From positions 87,037 through 151,036 of the forward strand of contig JBBHKE010001180.1 of NCBI GenBank assembly GCA_037447655.1: a DNA stretch of 64,000 nucleotides, read 5' to 3'. The notes under the pieces were generated by a model. It made no database searches and had not been told where the DNA came from. It was given only the letters and a program-made list of their open reading frames with translations. This document shows positions 12,601 through 23,607 of this stretch, one piece after another. Positions within the stretch are counted from its first letter, which is position 1; the number at the start of each line of letters is the position of its first letter. Made by a program: the position numbers and the translations under genes. This DNA comes from Zygnema cylindricum. Its lineage: Eukaryota > Streptophyta > Zygnematophyceae > Zygnematales > Zygnemataceae.

Positions 12601-15405
12601 TAAAGAGTCTGGCTAGAAGAACGAAATTTGTGTAAAAACCGTCCAAAGCTTCAACGATCATCCTAATTCCAGCCCAAAAAACAAGCAAAAATTAGATAGT
12701 TTAAGCATCTTTTGCAATAAAAAAAATTGCAGAGGAAACAATTTGCAGAGGAAGTGATTTGGGGAGGGGAGAAAACAATCTGCGGAGAAAGGGATTGGAG
12801 AGAAAAAAAATTATATACAAGAAGATTTGGAGAAGAAAATATTTGCAGAGGAAGTCATGTAGAGAGGAACAAATTTGCAGAGGAAGAGATTTGGAGAGGA
12901 AAAGATTCACGAAAAGGGGGTTTTAGGGGCTGAAAAAGACCGCAAAAACAGAGCGAAGACTGGAAAATGTCTGTCTGCTCACTGTCGCCACATCTCCAAG
13001 AAGCTCTTCAGAAGAGGCAATTTCCGACGAGCCTACCAAATCGCCCAGAAGACTCACGGCTCGTTTCATTTGTCGACAAACTGAAGTCAGAGATCTGCAA
13101 CTACAAAAAAATATAAGAGATCTTTTTCCTTTTTCTTTGCTATTGTCGAAACTCTAGCGCCAAGAAAATCGCCAGAAAATCATCTGAAATTGCCGAAAAT
13201 TGTCGAAAATCATCGGAAATTGTCAGAAACTTTTGGAAATTGTAAAAAAAAAAACGAAATCGGAACATTTTCAAGTCCCAAAAACTCTAACAGACTTTCC
13301 TGCAACCTCTTTTGCTATTATCTTACTCATTCAACCACTAATACTGGCAGCCAAACTGCTGTGATTAGTGAAGTGTTAACAACAATAACAATAAAAATGG
13401 CCCGAAAGCATTTTAATAACAAACTGCCAGAGTAAAGTAAGAAAATAAAAGCTAGGAGAGGTCTCTCATCCACCTGGCTATGCAACAAAAGCAACAATCC
13501 GAAACGACACAAACATGTCAGGCTTTTTACAACATAAAACAACCCTAATGACTACTCGAATATACCGTGGCCATTCTGTTTTTCATCAATATTGCTGCAA
13601 CCAATAAACACAACCTGCAACTCAGCTAAAGTTTTTACAATAAAATAGCACCAATAGTTTCCCGGAAATAGAGCTCCTCACACTCATACAATGAGTGTGA
13701 GAGTTGAGCATCGCTGGAGCTAAAATAAAAAGTTGAGCTAAAATAAAAAGTTGAGCTTTTGTATGCTACACAAGCATACAGTTCAACTGCATATGATCGT
13801 CTAAAGAGTAGGGGTGGAAAAGGGGGAGGGGGGAAGGGGGGGAGGGAGAGAGGGAGGGAGGGAGGGCGGGAGGGAGTGAATGTTAAGTGACTAAGTGTAT
13901 CTGAATGGACACAATACCACAACATTACGACAACTCGATTGTAATGGGATAAGTTAACTGTTTCAGCCTTATAAACACAAAAACCCCAAAAACCCTACTA
14001 AAAAAACCCTTCAAAGCCCTAGATGACAGGACACTATGAATACTATAACATACTATGAAGTACTATTCATGAATATGAAAGTATGTTAAGTACATAGAGT
14101 ATGTATAGTATGCATAGTATGAATAATATGTTGAGCATCTATAGTATGTATAGAATATGTTGGATGTATAGCATGCATAACATGTATAGTACATGCAGTA
14201 TGTATAGCATATAGTAATGTGTAGAATGTATAGAATATATAGTATATACAGTAAGTGTAGTATGGTATGTATAGTATCCGTAGAAAGTATAGTATACGTA
14301 GCATGCATAGCATGCCATAATATGTATAGCATGCATAGTATGTATAGAATGTATAGAATGTATAGAATGTGTAGTATGTATAATATGTATAGCATGTCTA
14401 ATATGCATAGCATAAATAGTATGTATAATATGTTGTGTACAGTATGTATATTATATATACTGTGTAGAGAATGTATAGTACGTGTATAGAAATGCCATTA
14501 ATATCCAATTGACTACCTTCCTACCTCTGAGCATCTCTTACTCCAGTATTCTGCAAGAGTTCCTGGGCAAATTGTAGCAATTTCCATCTCTCCTCCTTCT
14601 CTGTCTCCAACTTCTGCTGATCACCTCTCTGGACAATTACGTCCTCTCTCTCTCTCCTACGTACAGGAGCTGTTTCTAAACCAAAAGATTGATTCAACTC
14701 CCTCCCACTCCTCTCCTTCACTCTCCCAAATCTGAATGCATCTCCCTTCTCAAACCTTTCCCTCTTGCCAGTTCTCAAGCCATCGTTTTCCTCCCTCTCT
14801 CTGTCCCTTCCCCTTTCCCTTTCTCGCTCCCTCTCTCTTTCCCTCTCCCACTCCCTCCCCCGCTCTCTCTCTCTTTCCCTGTCCCTCTCCCTCTCCCGCT
14901 CTCTCTCCCTCTCCCTTTCCCTCTCCCTCTCTCTGCCCCATTCCCGCTCTCTGTCCCTTTCCCTGTCCCTTTCTCTGCTCCTTTCTCTACTCCTCTCCTT
15001 TTCCCTCTCCTTTTCCCTCTCCTTTTCCCTCTCCTCCCTCTCCTCCCTCCCCTCCCTCTCCTCCCTCTCCTCCCTCTCCTCCCTCTCCTTTACCCCATCC
15101 AAAGCAAACCTCAGTGGTCCAATCCTTTCCTTTTGAAAAATACTGCTAAAACTGCTCGTTTCTGTTTCTACTACCTTTTCTTGCTGTTCCTCTCCTTCTA
15201 TCTCTCCCTCTTCTAACTCTCCTTCTTCTCTCTCTCCTTCTCCATCTTCAGCAGCTGTTGTATTATGTGCGGCTTGAGCCCATGCCAAACTATATAAGGT
15301 GACTCCTCCATAGCCATTTGTACTTTGCCAATGGGGAGAATTCCAGGAAGAACTTGAATCTTTGCCAAACTCTAAGGATGGAGGAGGAGATTTCCATGCA
15401 GCCAT
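6607..15405 (-). CDS. CPL3: RNA polymerase II CTD phosphatase, CPL3/FCP1 type (11 exons, complete)
   Basis: Minus-strand exons: 15405-14525, 12341-12281, 11985-10150, 10000-9383, 9029-8865, 8437-8166, 7827-7716, 7561-7427, 7285-7160, 7028-6982 and 6664-6607. All introns are GT-AG, phases agree throughout, and the sum is 4311 nt (1436 residues plus stop). Residues 1-293 hold an EEGELEEGEIEGEE segment and a long Arg/Glu repeat. Residues 315-926 are low-complexity regulatory sequence with an Ala run and an acidic tract. The FCP1-type phosphatase domain spans about 1116-1300 with the DLDHT catalytic motif near 1122-1126, MWTKLRPGIW, LYTMGNRAYA-like (VYTMGNRAYA here), GMESAVLILDD and VWPQH. The BRCT domain follows at about 1349-1430 and the protein ends RRANERDFQL. 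Family members dephosphorylate Ser residues of the polymerase II CTD in the nucleus and damp stress-response transcription. It is longer than Arabidopsis CPL3 as I recall it (about 1240 residues), partly through the repeat. A longer open frame begins at 15462, but MAAWKSP at 15405 is a more normal start. Assignment to the CPL3/CPL4 group is firm. Exon 2 (20 residues) is the least certain. Confidence 0.92.
7543..7684 (-). repeat. 71-bp perfect tandem duplication covering the exon 8 acceptor of the CPL3-like gene
   Basis: Positions 7543-7613 and 7614-7684 are identical. The copy next to the exon body supplies the used acceptor (AAACAG|GTGATGG) and the first bases of exon 8. The second copy, upstream in transcription, repeats the acceptor and about 19 exon bases inside intron 7. 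Identity implies a recent event. Confidence 0.95.
12342..14524 (-). other. Intron 1 of the CPL3-like gene (2183 bp, repeat-rich)
   Basis: The intron has donor CAGAG|GTAGG at 14524 and acceptor GTACAG before 12341. It contains GA-rich repeats around 12727-12910 (units near ATTTGCAGAGGAAG), a G-rich tract at 13810-13875 and a TATAGTATG-type array at 14090-14480. Open frames in these repeats are artefacts of periodicity. Confidence 0.75.
14090..14480. repeat. Degenerate TATAGTATG/TATAGCATGCATAG minisatellite
   Basis: Short variable units of 9-14 bp built on TATAG(T/C/A)ATG repeat across about 390 bp in intron 1 of the CPL3-like gene. Several frames stay open on both strands because the unit lacks stops, giving Tyr/Ile/Met/His-rich nonsense peptides. 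Confidence 0.85.
14766..15095 (-). repeat. Simple repeat coding an Arg/Glu(/Asp/Lys) tract in the CPL3-like exon 1
   Basis: On the plus strand this is a CTCCCT/CTCTCC repeat. Read on the minus strand in the gene frame it gives about 110 residues of alternating Arg and Glu with Lys, Asp and Gly interruptions, like RE/RD domains of nuclear RNA-binding proteins. It is inside the coding exon and keeps frame. Confidence 0.85.
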
Positions 15406-15656
15406 GAAGATGTAAACAAAAAATTTATGTATATATAATATATATAATTGAAATAATATCAATCAAGTATAGCAAATTAGTCTCATATTCAATAGTCTCA
15501 TATTCAACTACTTTGAAGTTTTGATCAAATGAAGGGAAGGACAGATGTTAAAATTGTGAAGGCATGTGAGCATTGTGACTTCATGAATCAACATATATAG
15601 ACTTCTGCACTCATAAACAGTTTTGACAGTACAGTATACAATACAGTACAATACAG
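15406..15656. other. Upstream flank of the CPL3-like gene
   Basis: About 250 bp of AT-rich sequence between the start codon and the first MITE. It probably holds the 5' leader and core promoter. TATATAATATATATAA-like runs at about 15432-15448 lie only about 30 bp from the start codon, so they may be leader sequence, not a TATA box. No clearer motif is visible. Confidence 0.35.
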
Positions 15657-15876
15657 TACACCGTGAATCGTCGTTAGCGTTAATGTTTTTTTCGTCTCTT
15701 AATATATCTTTTCTCCGTACACACATGTCGGATTGTGGATCTGACGGTTGCGATTGAAAGGTAATATTCTCATTTACGAATGGCGGTCTTAAATTGAAAA
15801 TTGGACAAATGTGTAATGTGAAAAGATGTTTTCAGTGGCGAAAACTTTATTAACGCTAATTACGATTCACGGTGTA
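15657..15876. mobile_element. TA-flanked MITE, TACACCG family, copy 1 (220 bp)
   Basis: The left end TACACCGTGAATCGTCGTTA and the complement of the right end agree at about 27 of 29 positions. Both outer dinucleotides are TA, as expected for Tc1/mariner-type insertion. There is no coding capacity. Confidence 0.8.
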
Positions 15877-15912
15877 CCGTACTATTACCTAGAACAAGGT
15901 ACAGACGTACAG

Positions 15913-16141
15913 TAGACCTCCTATCGCTATTAGTGTTGGTATTTGAGTTTTTTCTTCGGAACTTAAAAATATATTTTCTCTGTACACACTTCCCCGATTT
16001 CCAAATGGAGACCGCCAGTGGAACGTGAAAATCTTGCCTTTCAATGGCAACCGTCAGATCCATAATCCTTTAAGTGTGTACGGAGAAAGATGTTTTAGGT
16101 GGCAAAAAAATACATTAACACTAATAGCGACACACGGTGTA
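15913..16141. mobile_element. TA-flanked MITE, TACACCG family, copy 2 (about 229 bp, degenerate left end)
   Basis: The right end CACTAATAGCGACACACGGT plus GTA matches the family. The left end is decayed to TAGACCTCCTATCGCTATTA. Internal sequence resembles copy 1, sharing a TCTCTGTACACAC-like core. Confidence 0.65.
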
Positions 16142-16502
16142 TATTACTGACGCCTTCAGCCCGGTTTGGAGCATATAAAAACGTGACGAAGGGTGTACGA
16201 ACTCTATCGTGTGGTTCAAACTTTAAATACGAGCATTATTTTGTACGATTATTTTTTCAAGTACGATGTTAAAATAACAATCACTCACCATACTCAGCAA
16301 AAGCCAGAAGGACAATCCATAAAAATTGCGGGATATTTTTGCCTTTCTCGATAAATGAGCGGGCGCGGCTGAATCTGCTCTTACTTTTCGAAAATCCCCG
16401 ATTACCGGTCACTAAAGTTCAGAACTACAGTACAGTACACCGCGAATCGTTATTAGTGTCAAAGTTTAAATAGTGTTGAAGAAAATTTACTGTACTTGAT
16501 GC

Positions 16503-17397
16503 TAGTGTTGTGTATCGGTAAAAAACTTATCGCGATAACACCGATACCGATAGTTATCGGTTATCGAACGGTCAGAGCTTCCGATATATCGGTCTGGGAC
16601 CAACAAATTCCATATCGGCGATAACTTAAAAAATATATAGTATGCATACAATAGTACTTTATAACATACTGTATTATTTTATTGATTTTATATAGCGTGG
16701 CATGCCACGTATGAAAATCTGTTCCGTTACATTTTAACTGCAATCTAATACGGTAAACGCAGCACATAAAAGCTGGCCGGTTAACTGAACAAAAAGTTTA
16801 CGGCGACGTACGTAAATTTACTAAAAAACTGGTGAGCATGGAACTGGAAAAGGACAGCTGACACAAAAGTACAACGGACGCAAAAAAACATTCTGCGCGC
16901 CGCCGGAATCGAACGGACGACTTGGAATGAGAAAACACGAACGGACGGGCCAGCGTGAGCGCCGGCATCCCGGAATGGCTCTTTTGGCAGCTTTTGCCAA
17001 AAAAGCCGACAGATTGACACGTGGCAGGTCCCCAGTGGATCTCAAGGAATTAAGGGACAAAGCCATGGCTTCGGATGTGAAAGGTACATCGTTTTTACTG
17101 GATCCGTATCATAATCGTACAGATTTCATGGCGGCTACGGTACTTTCTATGCTTGAACACGTCCAGAGAATATGACGTACAGTTGAGTGTACATACCGTA
17201 CATTTATCTGTACGGTCCGTACAGTTATCGCCGATAATTATCGTTTTCGGCATTATCGCCGATAAGTACCCGATATTATCGGCTACTTATCGGCGATAAG
17301 AACGATGTCGATATATTGTACCAATATATCGATTATCGGATACCCGAAAAAAGGCCCATATCGGTTATCGGTAAATCCTTACCGATACACAACACTA
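16503..17397. mobile_element. hAT-like non-autonomous DNA transposon (895 bp)
   Basis: The ends are TAGTGTTGTGTATCGGTAA and its exact complement (19 bp). The flanking octamers are CTTGATGC (16495-16502) and CTAGATGC (17398-17405), a target duplication with one mismatch, as expected for hAT elements. Subterminal regions are packed with TATCGGCGATAA-like motifs on both strands, the usual layout of hAT transposase sites. An 82-codon open frame at 16927-17175 (plus) contains FLLDPYHNRTDF, faintly like the LDP motif of hAT transposases. I regard that as too weak to call a gene. Confidence 0.75.
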
Positions 17398-17512
17398 CTA
17401 GATGCTAATTAAGAATTTGATTTTTTTTTTTTAAAAGGTGTATTATAATTTCGGCGTTAATGCTAATTTGGGAACAGCAAAAATGGAATTTTCACCGTAC
17501 GATTATATACAT

Positions 17513-18017
17513 TACACCGCAAATCGTAATTAGAGTAAATTACTCTAATTCGGTCGCTCGAAATTTCGACTCTATCACATCAAATAGAATAAATGATTCT
17601 AATTTTTTCATTATTCTATTTAAGGTAAAGTTTAATTAGAGTTTTTAATTCTAATATATGTTCATTTTAAATAGTGTGGAGTACGGATGACATCCGTCCG
17701 TGCAAAATTGTACTTTTATAAATAAAAAAGTACAAATAATGATTTAATACAGGCCATTATCATGTAACTGCGTTTTAACAATCCGCGCAGTGCAAACGTC
17801 ATAGTGATGATAAACTGTACGTTTTGTCAGATTCTGTACGAATACCTTATTTACAGTAGAGGATATTAACTTGCCAAATTAGAGTACACCGCATAAATTA
17901 GAGTAAATTCCTTTCTGAAACAGTTCTATCACATAAATTAGAGTAAATTACTCTAATTATTTTTTTCTCTTTTTTTACTCTAATTTTTTCATTACTCTAA
18001 TTACGATGCGCAGTGTA
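17513..18017. mobile_element. TA-flanked MITE (505 bp), nested copy
   Basis: The ends are TACACCGCAAATCGTAATTA and the complement of TAATTACGATGCGCAGTGTA. It is a close relative of the copy at 18452-18954. An internal TACACCGCATAAATTAGAGT at about 17884 looks like the end of another relative, so the element may itself be a fusion. It lies inside the 1951-bp element. Confidence 0.8.
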
Positions 18018-18451
18018 GTATATGTATCCGTACAAAATGTAAGAAATCATACGCCGTCGTGAATTTAAAATATCCGTACCTACCATACTAATTTACGTGT
18101 CAAAATTATCCCGTTTTTTTTAGCGCGCACGTTCCTATGCGTGTGCGTCTGTTATAATTCTTTTTTTGTAAATTTTCACTTGAAAAGGTACATTTATGTA
18201 CGATCGACATCGACCGTACACCACTCTATCTACATTTTATTGTACTTTCGGGCTTTACGCTATTTTGTACGGTACCTTAATTAACGTCAAGGAAAAATTA
18301 AAATCATGTATCCTATTTGAATAAAAAAATCAAAATTTTAAGAACCCAAATTAGAGTTATTGACACTAATAACGATTCGCGGTGTATCTGCCCAAGCGTG
18401 AAATCGTAAATAGTTGAGAAACACATGGAACCGTGAGACTTTTCCGTACGC

Positions 18452-18954
18452 TACACCGCGAATCGTAATTAGAGTAAATTACTCTAATTCGGTCGCTCGA
18501 AATTTCGACTCTATCACATCAAATATAGTAAATGATTCTAATTTTTCATTATGCTATTTAAGGTAAGGTTTAATTAGCGTTTTAATTCTAATATATGTTC
18601 GTTTTAAATAGTGTGGAATACGGACGACGTCCGACCGTGCAAAATTGTACTTTTATAAGTAAAAAATTACAAATAATGATTTAATACAAGCCATTATCAT
18701 GTAACTGCGTTTTAAAAAACCGCGTAGTGCAAACGTCATAGTGACGATAAACTGTACGCTTTGTCAGATTCTGTATGAGTACCTTATTTACAGTAGATAA
18801 TATTAGCTTGCCAAATTAGAGTACACCGCATAAATTAGAGTAAATTCCTTTTTGAAACAGTTCTATCACATAAAATAGAGTAAATTACTCTAATTATTTT
18901 TTTCTCTTTTTTTACTCTAATTTTTTCATTACTCTAATTACGATGCACGGTGTA
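18452..18954. mobile_element. TA-flanked MITE (503 bp), second copy
   Basis: It begins TACACCGCGAATCGTAATTA and ends in the complement of TACACCGTGCATCGTAATTA. By eye it is highly similar along its whole length to 17513-18017, including the internal TACACCGCATAAATTAGAGT block. It lies just outside the 1951-bp element. Confidence 0.85.
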
Positions 18955-19221
18955 CCGTTTAGTACGAAACCCTGAGCAAACTACAAAACATAAAATGTAC
19001 AAAAAAATGATAAGAGCATACGTCATTTTGGCTAGACGCAAGCGCTTAAAGTCAGCTTGTCACATAGATGTCCTTTGCGCATAACACGCACGGATTAAAC
19101 TAACGATTACTACGTAAAGTGCGCATCAAACGATTTTGGAATTTTTTAAATTCGTACCTTATTTTTACTTTCAAATTTCAAAATTTTTAAATATTCAATA
19201 CATAAAAAAAAATGAAAAGTT

Positions 19222-19680
19222 CAACGAACTAGCAGCGAGCGGCGGAATTTACGGCGTCTCCAACGGCAGCTTCCTTCTGAAGACGGAGTGGAGAACAAAT
19301 AAACATATGCGCGCGCAAATGACGCAAAACGACTCAAGGAAGCCGCCGTAGGAGACGTTGTAAATTCCGCCGCTCGCCGCTAGTTCGTTGCAACGAACTA
19401 GCGGCGAGCGGCGGACTTTACGGCGTCTTTAAAAAGTTCAGCGAACTAGCGGCGAGTGCCGGAATTTACGGTTTCTTTAAAAAGTTCAGCGAACTACTGT
19501 AGCGGCGAGCGCTCGAATTTTAGGCGTCTCTAAAAAGTTCAGCGAACTAGCGGCGAGCGCCGGAAATTTACGACGTCTCTAAAAAGTTCAGCGAACTAGC
19601 GGCGAGCGTCGGAATTTAAAGCGTCTCCAACGGCGGTTTCCTTCTGAAGAGAGAGTGGGGGACAAATAAAAATACGCGCG
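19222..19680. repeat. Fold-back element with derived tandem repeats
   Basis: Positions 19222-19390 form an element of about 169 bp whose ends, starting CAACGAACTAGC and continuing through GCGGCGGAATTTAC, are inverted over roughly 55 bp. At 19390/19391 a palindrome without spacer starts an array of about five 45-55 bp units (AAAAAGTTCAGCGAACTAGC, then GGCGAGCG and GGAATTTACGGCGTCT). The array ends by resuming the interior of the first element at about 19620 (CCTTCTGAAG). Confidence 0.8.
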
Positions 19681-20525
19681 AGCAAATGAAGCAGCGTCAT
19701 TTTTTTAATGTCCGTACAATTTTTCGTACAATCTGAGACGTACGAAATCTACGAAATTTACGAAACTAGCGAATAATACGTAGTTTTCGGGAAAAAGTCC
19801 AAATCCGTACGAATAGGAACTCTATGGCTTGTCAAGAATCGTACAATCTACGTAAATAGTACAAAAATTGGTAGTGTTGAGTCAGAAATTTTTGGTCAAT
19901 CAGTTTACAAACAATGACCCGCAAAAAAGTATAGTCGGCCGGTTACAATTTTTCCGCGGTTGTGGACGTCGACCGTCAAAAGAAAACAACAATCGACACG
20001 GCTGGCGTTGTGTTACGCTCACAAAATGTGTTTTTCTCTTTTAAAAGAAACCGATTCCTCTGGGTAGGGTTCCAATTCGTGCCTTATCACATGAAAAGGT
20101 CCCTTTCTTTTCTCCAATCCTTACATAATTGTAAGATGCCCAAAATTTAAATGAAAATACCTACTATTTTTTGCATAATCGTAGAAAACCTTTGCGTAGG
20201 AGAAAATAATGATGAAAAAGCGTTCGAAACAAAGTGCTTACACTATGGCATCCATGTAGCTTTTGTTCAAAAATTTATTAGAGGAAAGTGGTGTAACAGG
20301 ATCTCCTACCTCTCAGAAAATCCCATTACTACAAACAATTCCAACCACACATTCCACACATTGGAAAATACACATCCACATTGGAAAACACTCACATAAG
20401 GATAACTTTAAATTAGAAGAAGCTTCTGTCCACATAACATTAGCTTGGTCTCTTGCCCTCGTGGCTCAACCCTTCAATTTAAAGTGTTTCCTCTACTCTC
20501 CACTCTTAATAATTCTATCTCTTAA

Positions 20526-20826
20526 CTACTAAAACACTATTTAGTTAGTAAGAGATTTCAATGCAAAAATGCCTTTTCTCCAATTTGGTATTAATCGCTC
20601 AGGACCAAGATCAGCTGGAATTTCCACAAACTTCTCCCAAGGAAAAGATGTCTACTCTCCTCTTACACTTCACTATTTATCCATCATCGCCCTGGACTCG
20701 CCAGGCCAGAGTCAACGCTCCGTTTTAACAGGCTTTTACCTGGGCCAATCATTGATCAGCAAAGACTCAGACTGACCAATGCAAAAACGTGCGAAATCTC
20801 TTACTAACTACTTAGCGCTTTACTAA
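20526..20826. mobile_element. Candidate MITE with about 34-bp inverted ends
   Basis: TTAGTTAGTAAGAGATTTC near 20541-20559 is matched by its complement GAAATCTCTTACTAACTA at about 20792-20811, and similarity continues outward for about 15 bp with mismatches. The interior (about 230 bp) is non-coding. The exact ends and the target duplication are not resolved. Confidence 0.55.
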
Positions 20827-23233
20827 CCAATCAAACGTTACGTTTCACTACGTAACATTTACGTGCAAAATTGCGCGCCAAACGAAACGCGACTTCGCAC
20901 GAGCGTGCGTAACAAATTTCGCACGCGAAACTTCCAACGAAATTCCCTTAAGTGAAAGTGACGTTTCGTACTATAATTTGTACGAAACGAAGCACCGTGC
21001 ATACTAAACGTTTCATTAGAACTTTATGAAACGTACGCGCGTAATTTCGGTACTAATTTGACCCTTAACCCGTTTCAATGATACCCACTTGTTATTTAGA
21101 CCCCACGCTGTCACCTAAATACACCCATCGCTATAACTTTTAAAATATAACTCCAAATAGCGTGATTCTTTCGCGGACGTCTACCAATTTTAGTACTCTA
21201 TAATCATAACACCTAAATACCCATTTATAAACAAGTTCGATCCGCTATTACTGTTACAAGTGGCTTGGGCTCGACACTTTTATTTACATGTGGTTGTTAC
21301 GGTTTAGTTATCGTAACACTTAGGTCGACTATGTTGATTGTTGCTTTTGTATGGCATTCGACATTCACAAGAGCATCAAAAATTTAACAGGTTTATAACA
21401 CTTCTTTTAAGGTCAAAGTTAATCAACAGATTGACTGTCAAATCTTTACTCACCTGAACCAAAGTTTTAATATAGGGTATGTAGGTTATGTTACTTTGTA
21501 ATGGGTAACGTAAACGCTTGCGCCCAACAAAAATGACGCATGCGCTTATCGTTTCTCAAATGAAAAATACTTGAACTGTATGATTGTATCGTTTACCTCG
21601 ATGCTTTGTGGGGAGCCAAACTGAACGGAAAGACAAACCAATTTTCCACAATTTAATTAATTTCTATTGTCCAGTCCGGTTTTGTCAATTTGAAATTTAA
21701 AAAATGAAAGTAAGATGTGAAAGCTAAAGAGGAGAAGGTTGGAGTATGCAAATGAACTAAAGCAAATAATGACTTTTGTGGATGGAGAAACCAAATCATT
21801 ATCACGTGAAAATAATATTTTACAACTCAACGACTAAGAGGCTTACACATGAAAACTTGTACAATTAATGAGGGCAAAACTTATGTTACAAATGTAACGA
21901 TCTACTGTATTATAAGCATTCAAAGCTTCATCTTCGAAGACCAACCAATCTCGATAGGTATCTTACAATTCATGAATACTGTAAACCACAATCTAACCAC
22001 CACCTCGAGCACCTATCAATTGGCTTGATAACTGCCATCAAATGAAAGAAGCGTAAAAATATCTCAAACCCTTCAAGAAATATTCCCATTTAGGGGAATA
22101 TTCCAAGTGGCAATATTGAGATACGCAATAAAGGCTTATACTTCGGACAACATATAAAAACCACTAGCATCAGACTCATGAGGTGGGAGATCATAAATTA
22201 TCTCATATACAGTGTTAAACGACCCATTTGAGAGAGGAGGAGGAAATTTAATAGCCTATCTCAAAACATTTATTAGACAATGTTGAAGGGCCCACTTGAG
22301 AGAGGGAGGGAAACGTCAATAACCTTAATAAAAGTGTACAAGCTTAAAAGTAGAAGTATAAGGGGACAAAGGGGTGGAAGGTGACAATAAAAGGCTTAAA
22401 GGACCATAACATAACAGATGCAGGGAAGTAGGGGTATACACTTATATATACGATCATTTTAACATTTGATGACGGCTCTTTATCAAAACATTGTCAAGCC
22501 AGATTAAGAAAGTAACCAGAAACGCAAGAAACTGCTTTGATTGACAATCACTTGGATTTGTGGGTGTTGTGAAAAGGGTGAATAAGCGTGTGGTATAGAA
22601 AGATGAGGAGTGAGATCGAGGTAAGTACATTGGGCATTGGAGATGTGAAGGGGCCGTTGGTGATACCCCAAACAAAAAACTCTATATTGAACCAACACGC
22701 CAAACAATAATGCGATATCGATTTGGGGAAAATGGCTCAAAGGTTTTGGGGAGAATGGCTCGAAGGTCGGGGAGAATGGCTCGAAGGCCGGGGAGAAAAA
22801 CATTGAAGTGTCTCGAAAGCGTTTAGAAAATCATAAGAAAACCACGAATCCTCATAATAACACTAATCACTGTATAAAGCGATGCGAGATCTCACGGTCG
22901 AAGGGTCCAGAGGATAACGAGAATAGTCCAATGACCCTATACAATAAGTTTTGCTTTTGCTTAAGAGAATGGCTTTTAGGGTTTTATGTCACACATCGTT
23001 TTACCTTCATTCCGCCAGTCTTAAGACCATGGGTGAAGGTAAAGAAGTCACCGGAGGCAAGTATGAATGAATCATAAGACTTATGTATGGTTTTTAGATG
23101 GAAGGGAACATTCCTATATATCAAGGTGCGCCTTATAAATATTATATTTTAGTGACTAAAAAAAAGAATTTGTACACACAAACGAAGGAGTTAGGAATTA
23201 GGGAGGGCTACAACGTTAAGTACCAAAGGTAGA
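20827..23233. other. Intergenic sequence with an old interspersed repeat
   Basis: Only short, unconserved open frames are present. About 21230-21490 is diverged from but recognisably similar to 4060-4345. The similarity includes a TTTATTTA(T/C)ATGTGG stretch, a Thr/Val-codon-like GTCAAAGTT...GATTGAC...GTCAAATCT series and a common order of blocks. I see no gene. Confidence 0.5.
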
Positions 23234-23380
23234 TGTAAAAGAGGTAACAACACACCACAATACGTCACAATGCACAGCGGAAAATACCAAGGATCTCCCC
23301 GTAGCAACAGCAAGAGCACACAGAACTCACAGACAAAGTTGGGCTTTGTTACTTGAAAGAGAGTACAAGGTTGCGCTAGC
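23234..23380 (-). repeat. Fragment of a Ty3 LTR (147 bp)
   Basis: It starts TGTAAAAGAGGTAACAACAC and matches the first 147 bp of the LTRs at 27108 and 32009 almost exactly. Similarity stops at GCGCTAGC (23380), where unrelated sequence begins. Both flanks differ from those of the full element, so it is a separate truncated copy. Confidence 0.85.
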
Positions 23381-23597
23381 TTCAAATTTATCAGTCCATC
23401 TGGATCACTTATCCTGTGGCCTTCATCTGGACTTTATCTGAATGCGTCGATCGCGTTGGAACATGAGAGAAAGTTCATTGTTTCGGGTTGAAACAGACAC
23501 TCAAGACACACGAGAACGACAACGATGCCCCTCTAGGAACCATAAAAGGCGACACGTAACACTGCATAACACCACACAACAATGGAGAAAATGTAGA

Positions 23598-23607
23598 NNN
23601 NNNNNNN
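23598..23607. other. Assembly gap (10 N)
   Basis: Ten undetermined bases. The flanks (TGGAGAAAATGTAGA to the left, ATTTCTTTCC to the right) show no obvious continuity, so the true gap size is unknown. Confidence 0.99.

Larger units (their letters stand above)
16436..18386. mobile_element. 1951-bp TA-flanked element with 27-bp perfect terminal inverted repeats, host of nested elements
   Basis: The left end is TACACCGCGAATCGTTATTA and the right end is its complement. The match is perfect over 27 bp and both ends finish in the TA of a presumed target duplication. The interior contains the hAT-like element (16503-17397) and a 505-bp relative (17513-18017). Without these the original element would be about 550 bp and non-coding. 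The class (Tc1/mariner-like) is inferred from the TA ends. Confidence 0.75.

Noticed and set aside
14063-14489. Overlapping frames on both strands rich in Tyr, Ile, His and Met
   Set aside because: Product of the TATAGTATG-type array in intron 1, open in several frames at once.
14689-15216. Long plus-strand frames rich in Ser, Leu and Pro opposite the CPL3-like exon 1
   Set aside because: They are antisense readings of the CT-rich repeat that encodes Arg/Glu in the gene. No conserved domain is present and length follows only from the lack of stops in the repeat.
16927-17175. An 82-codon frame in the hAT-like element as a transposase gene
   Set aside because: Only one weak LDP-like motif is present and the known catalytic residues cannot be placed. 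It is mentioned under the element only.
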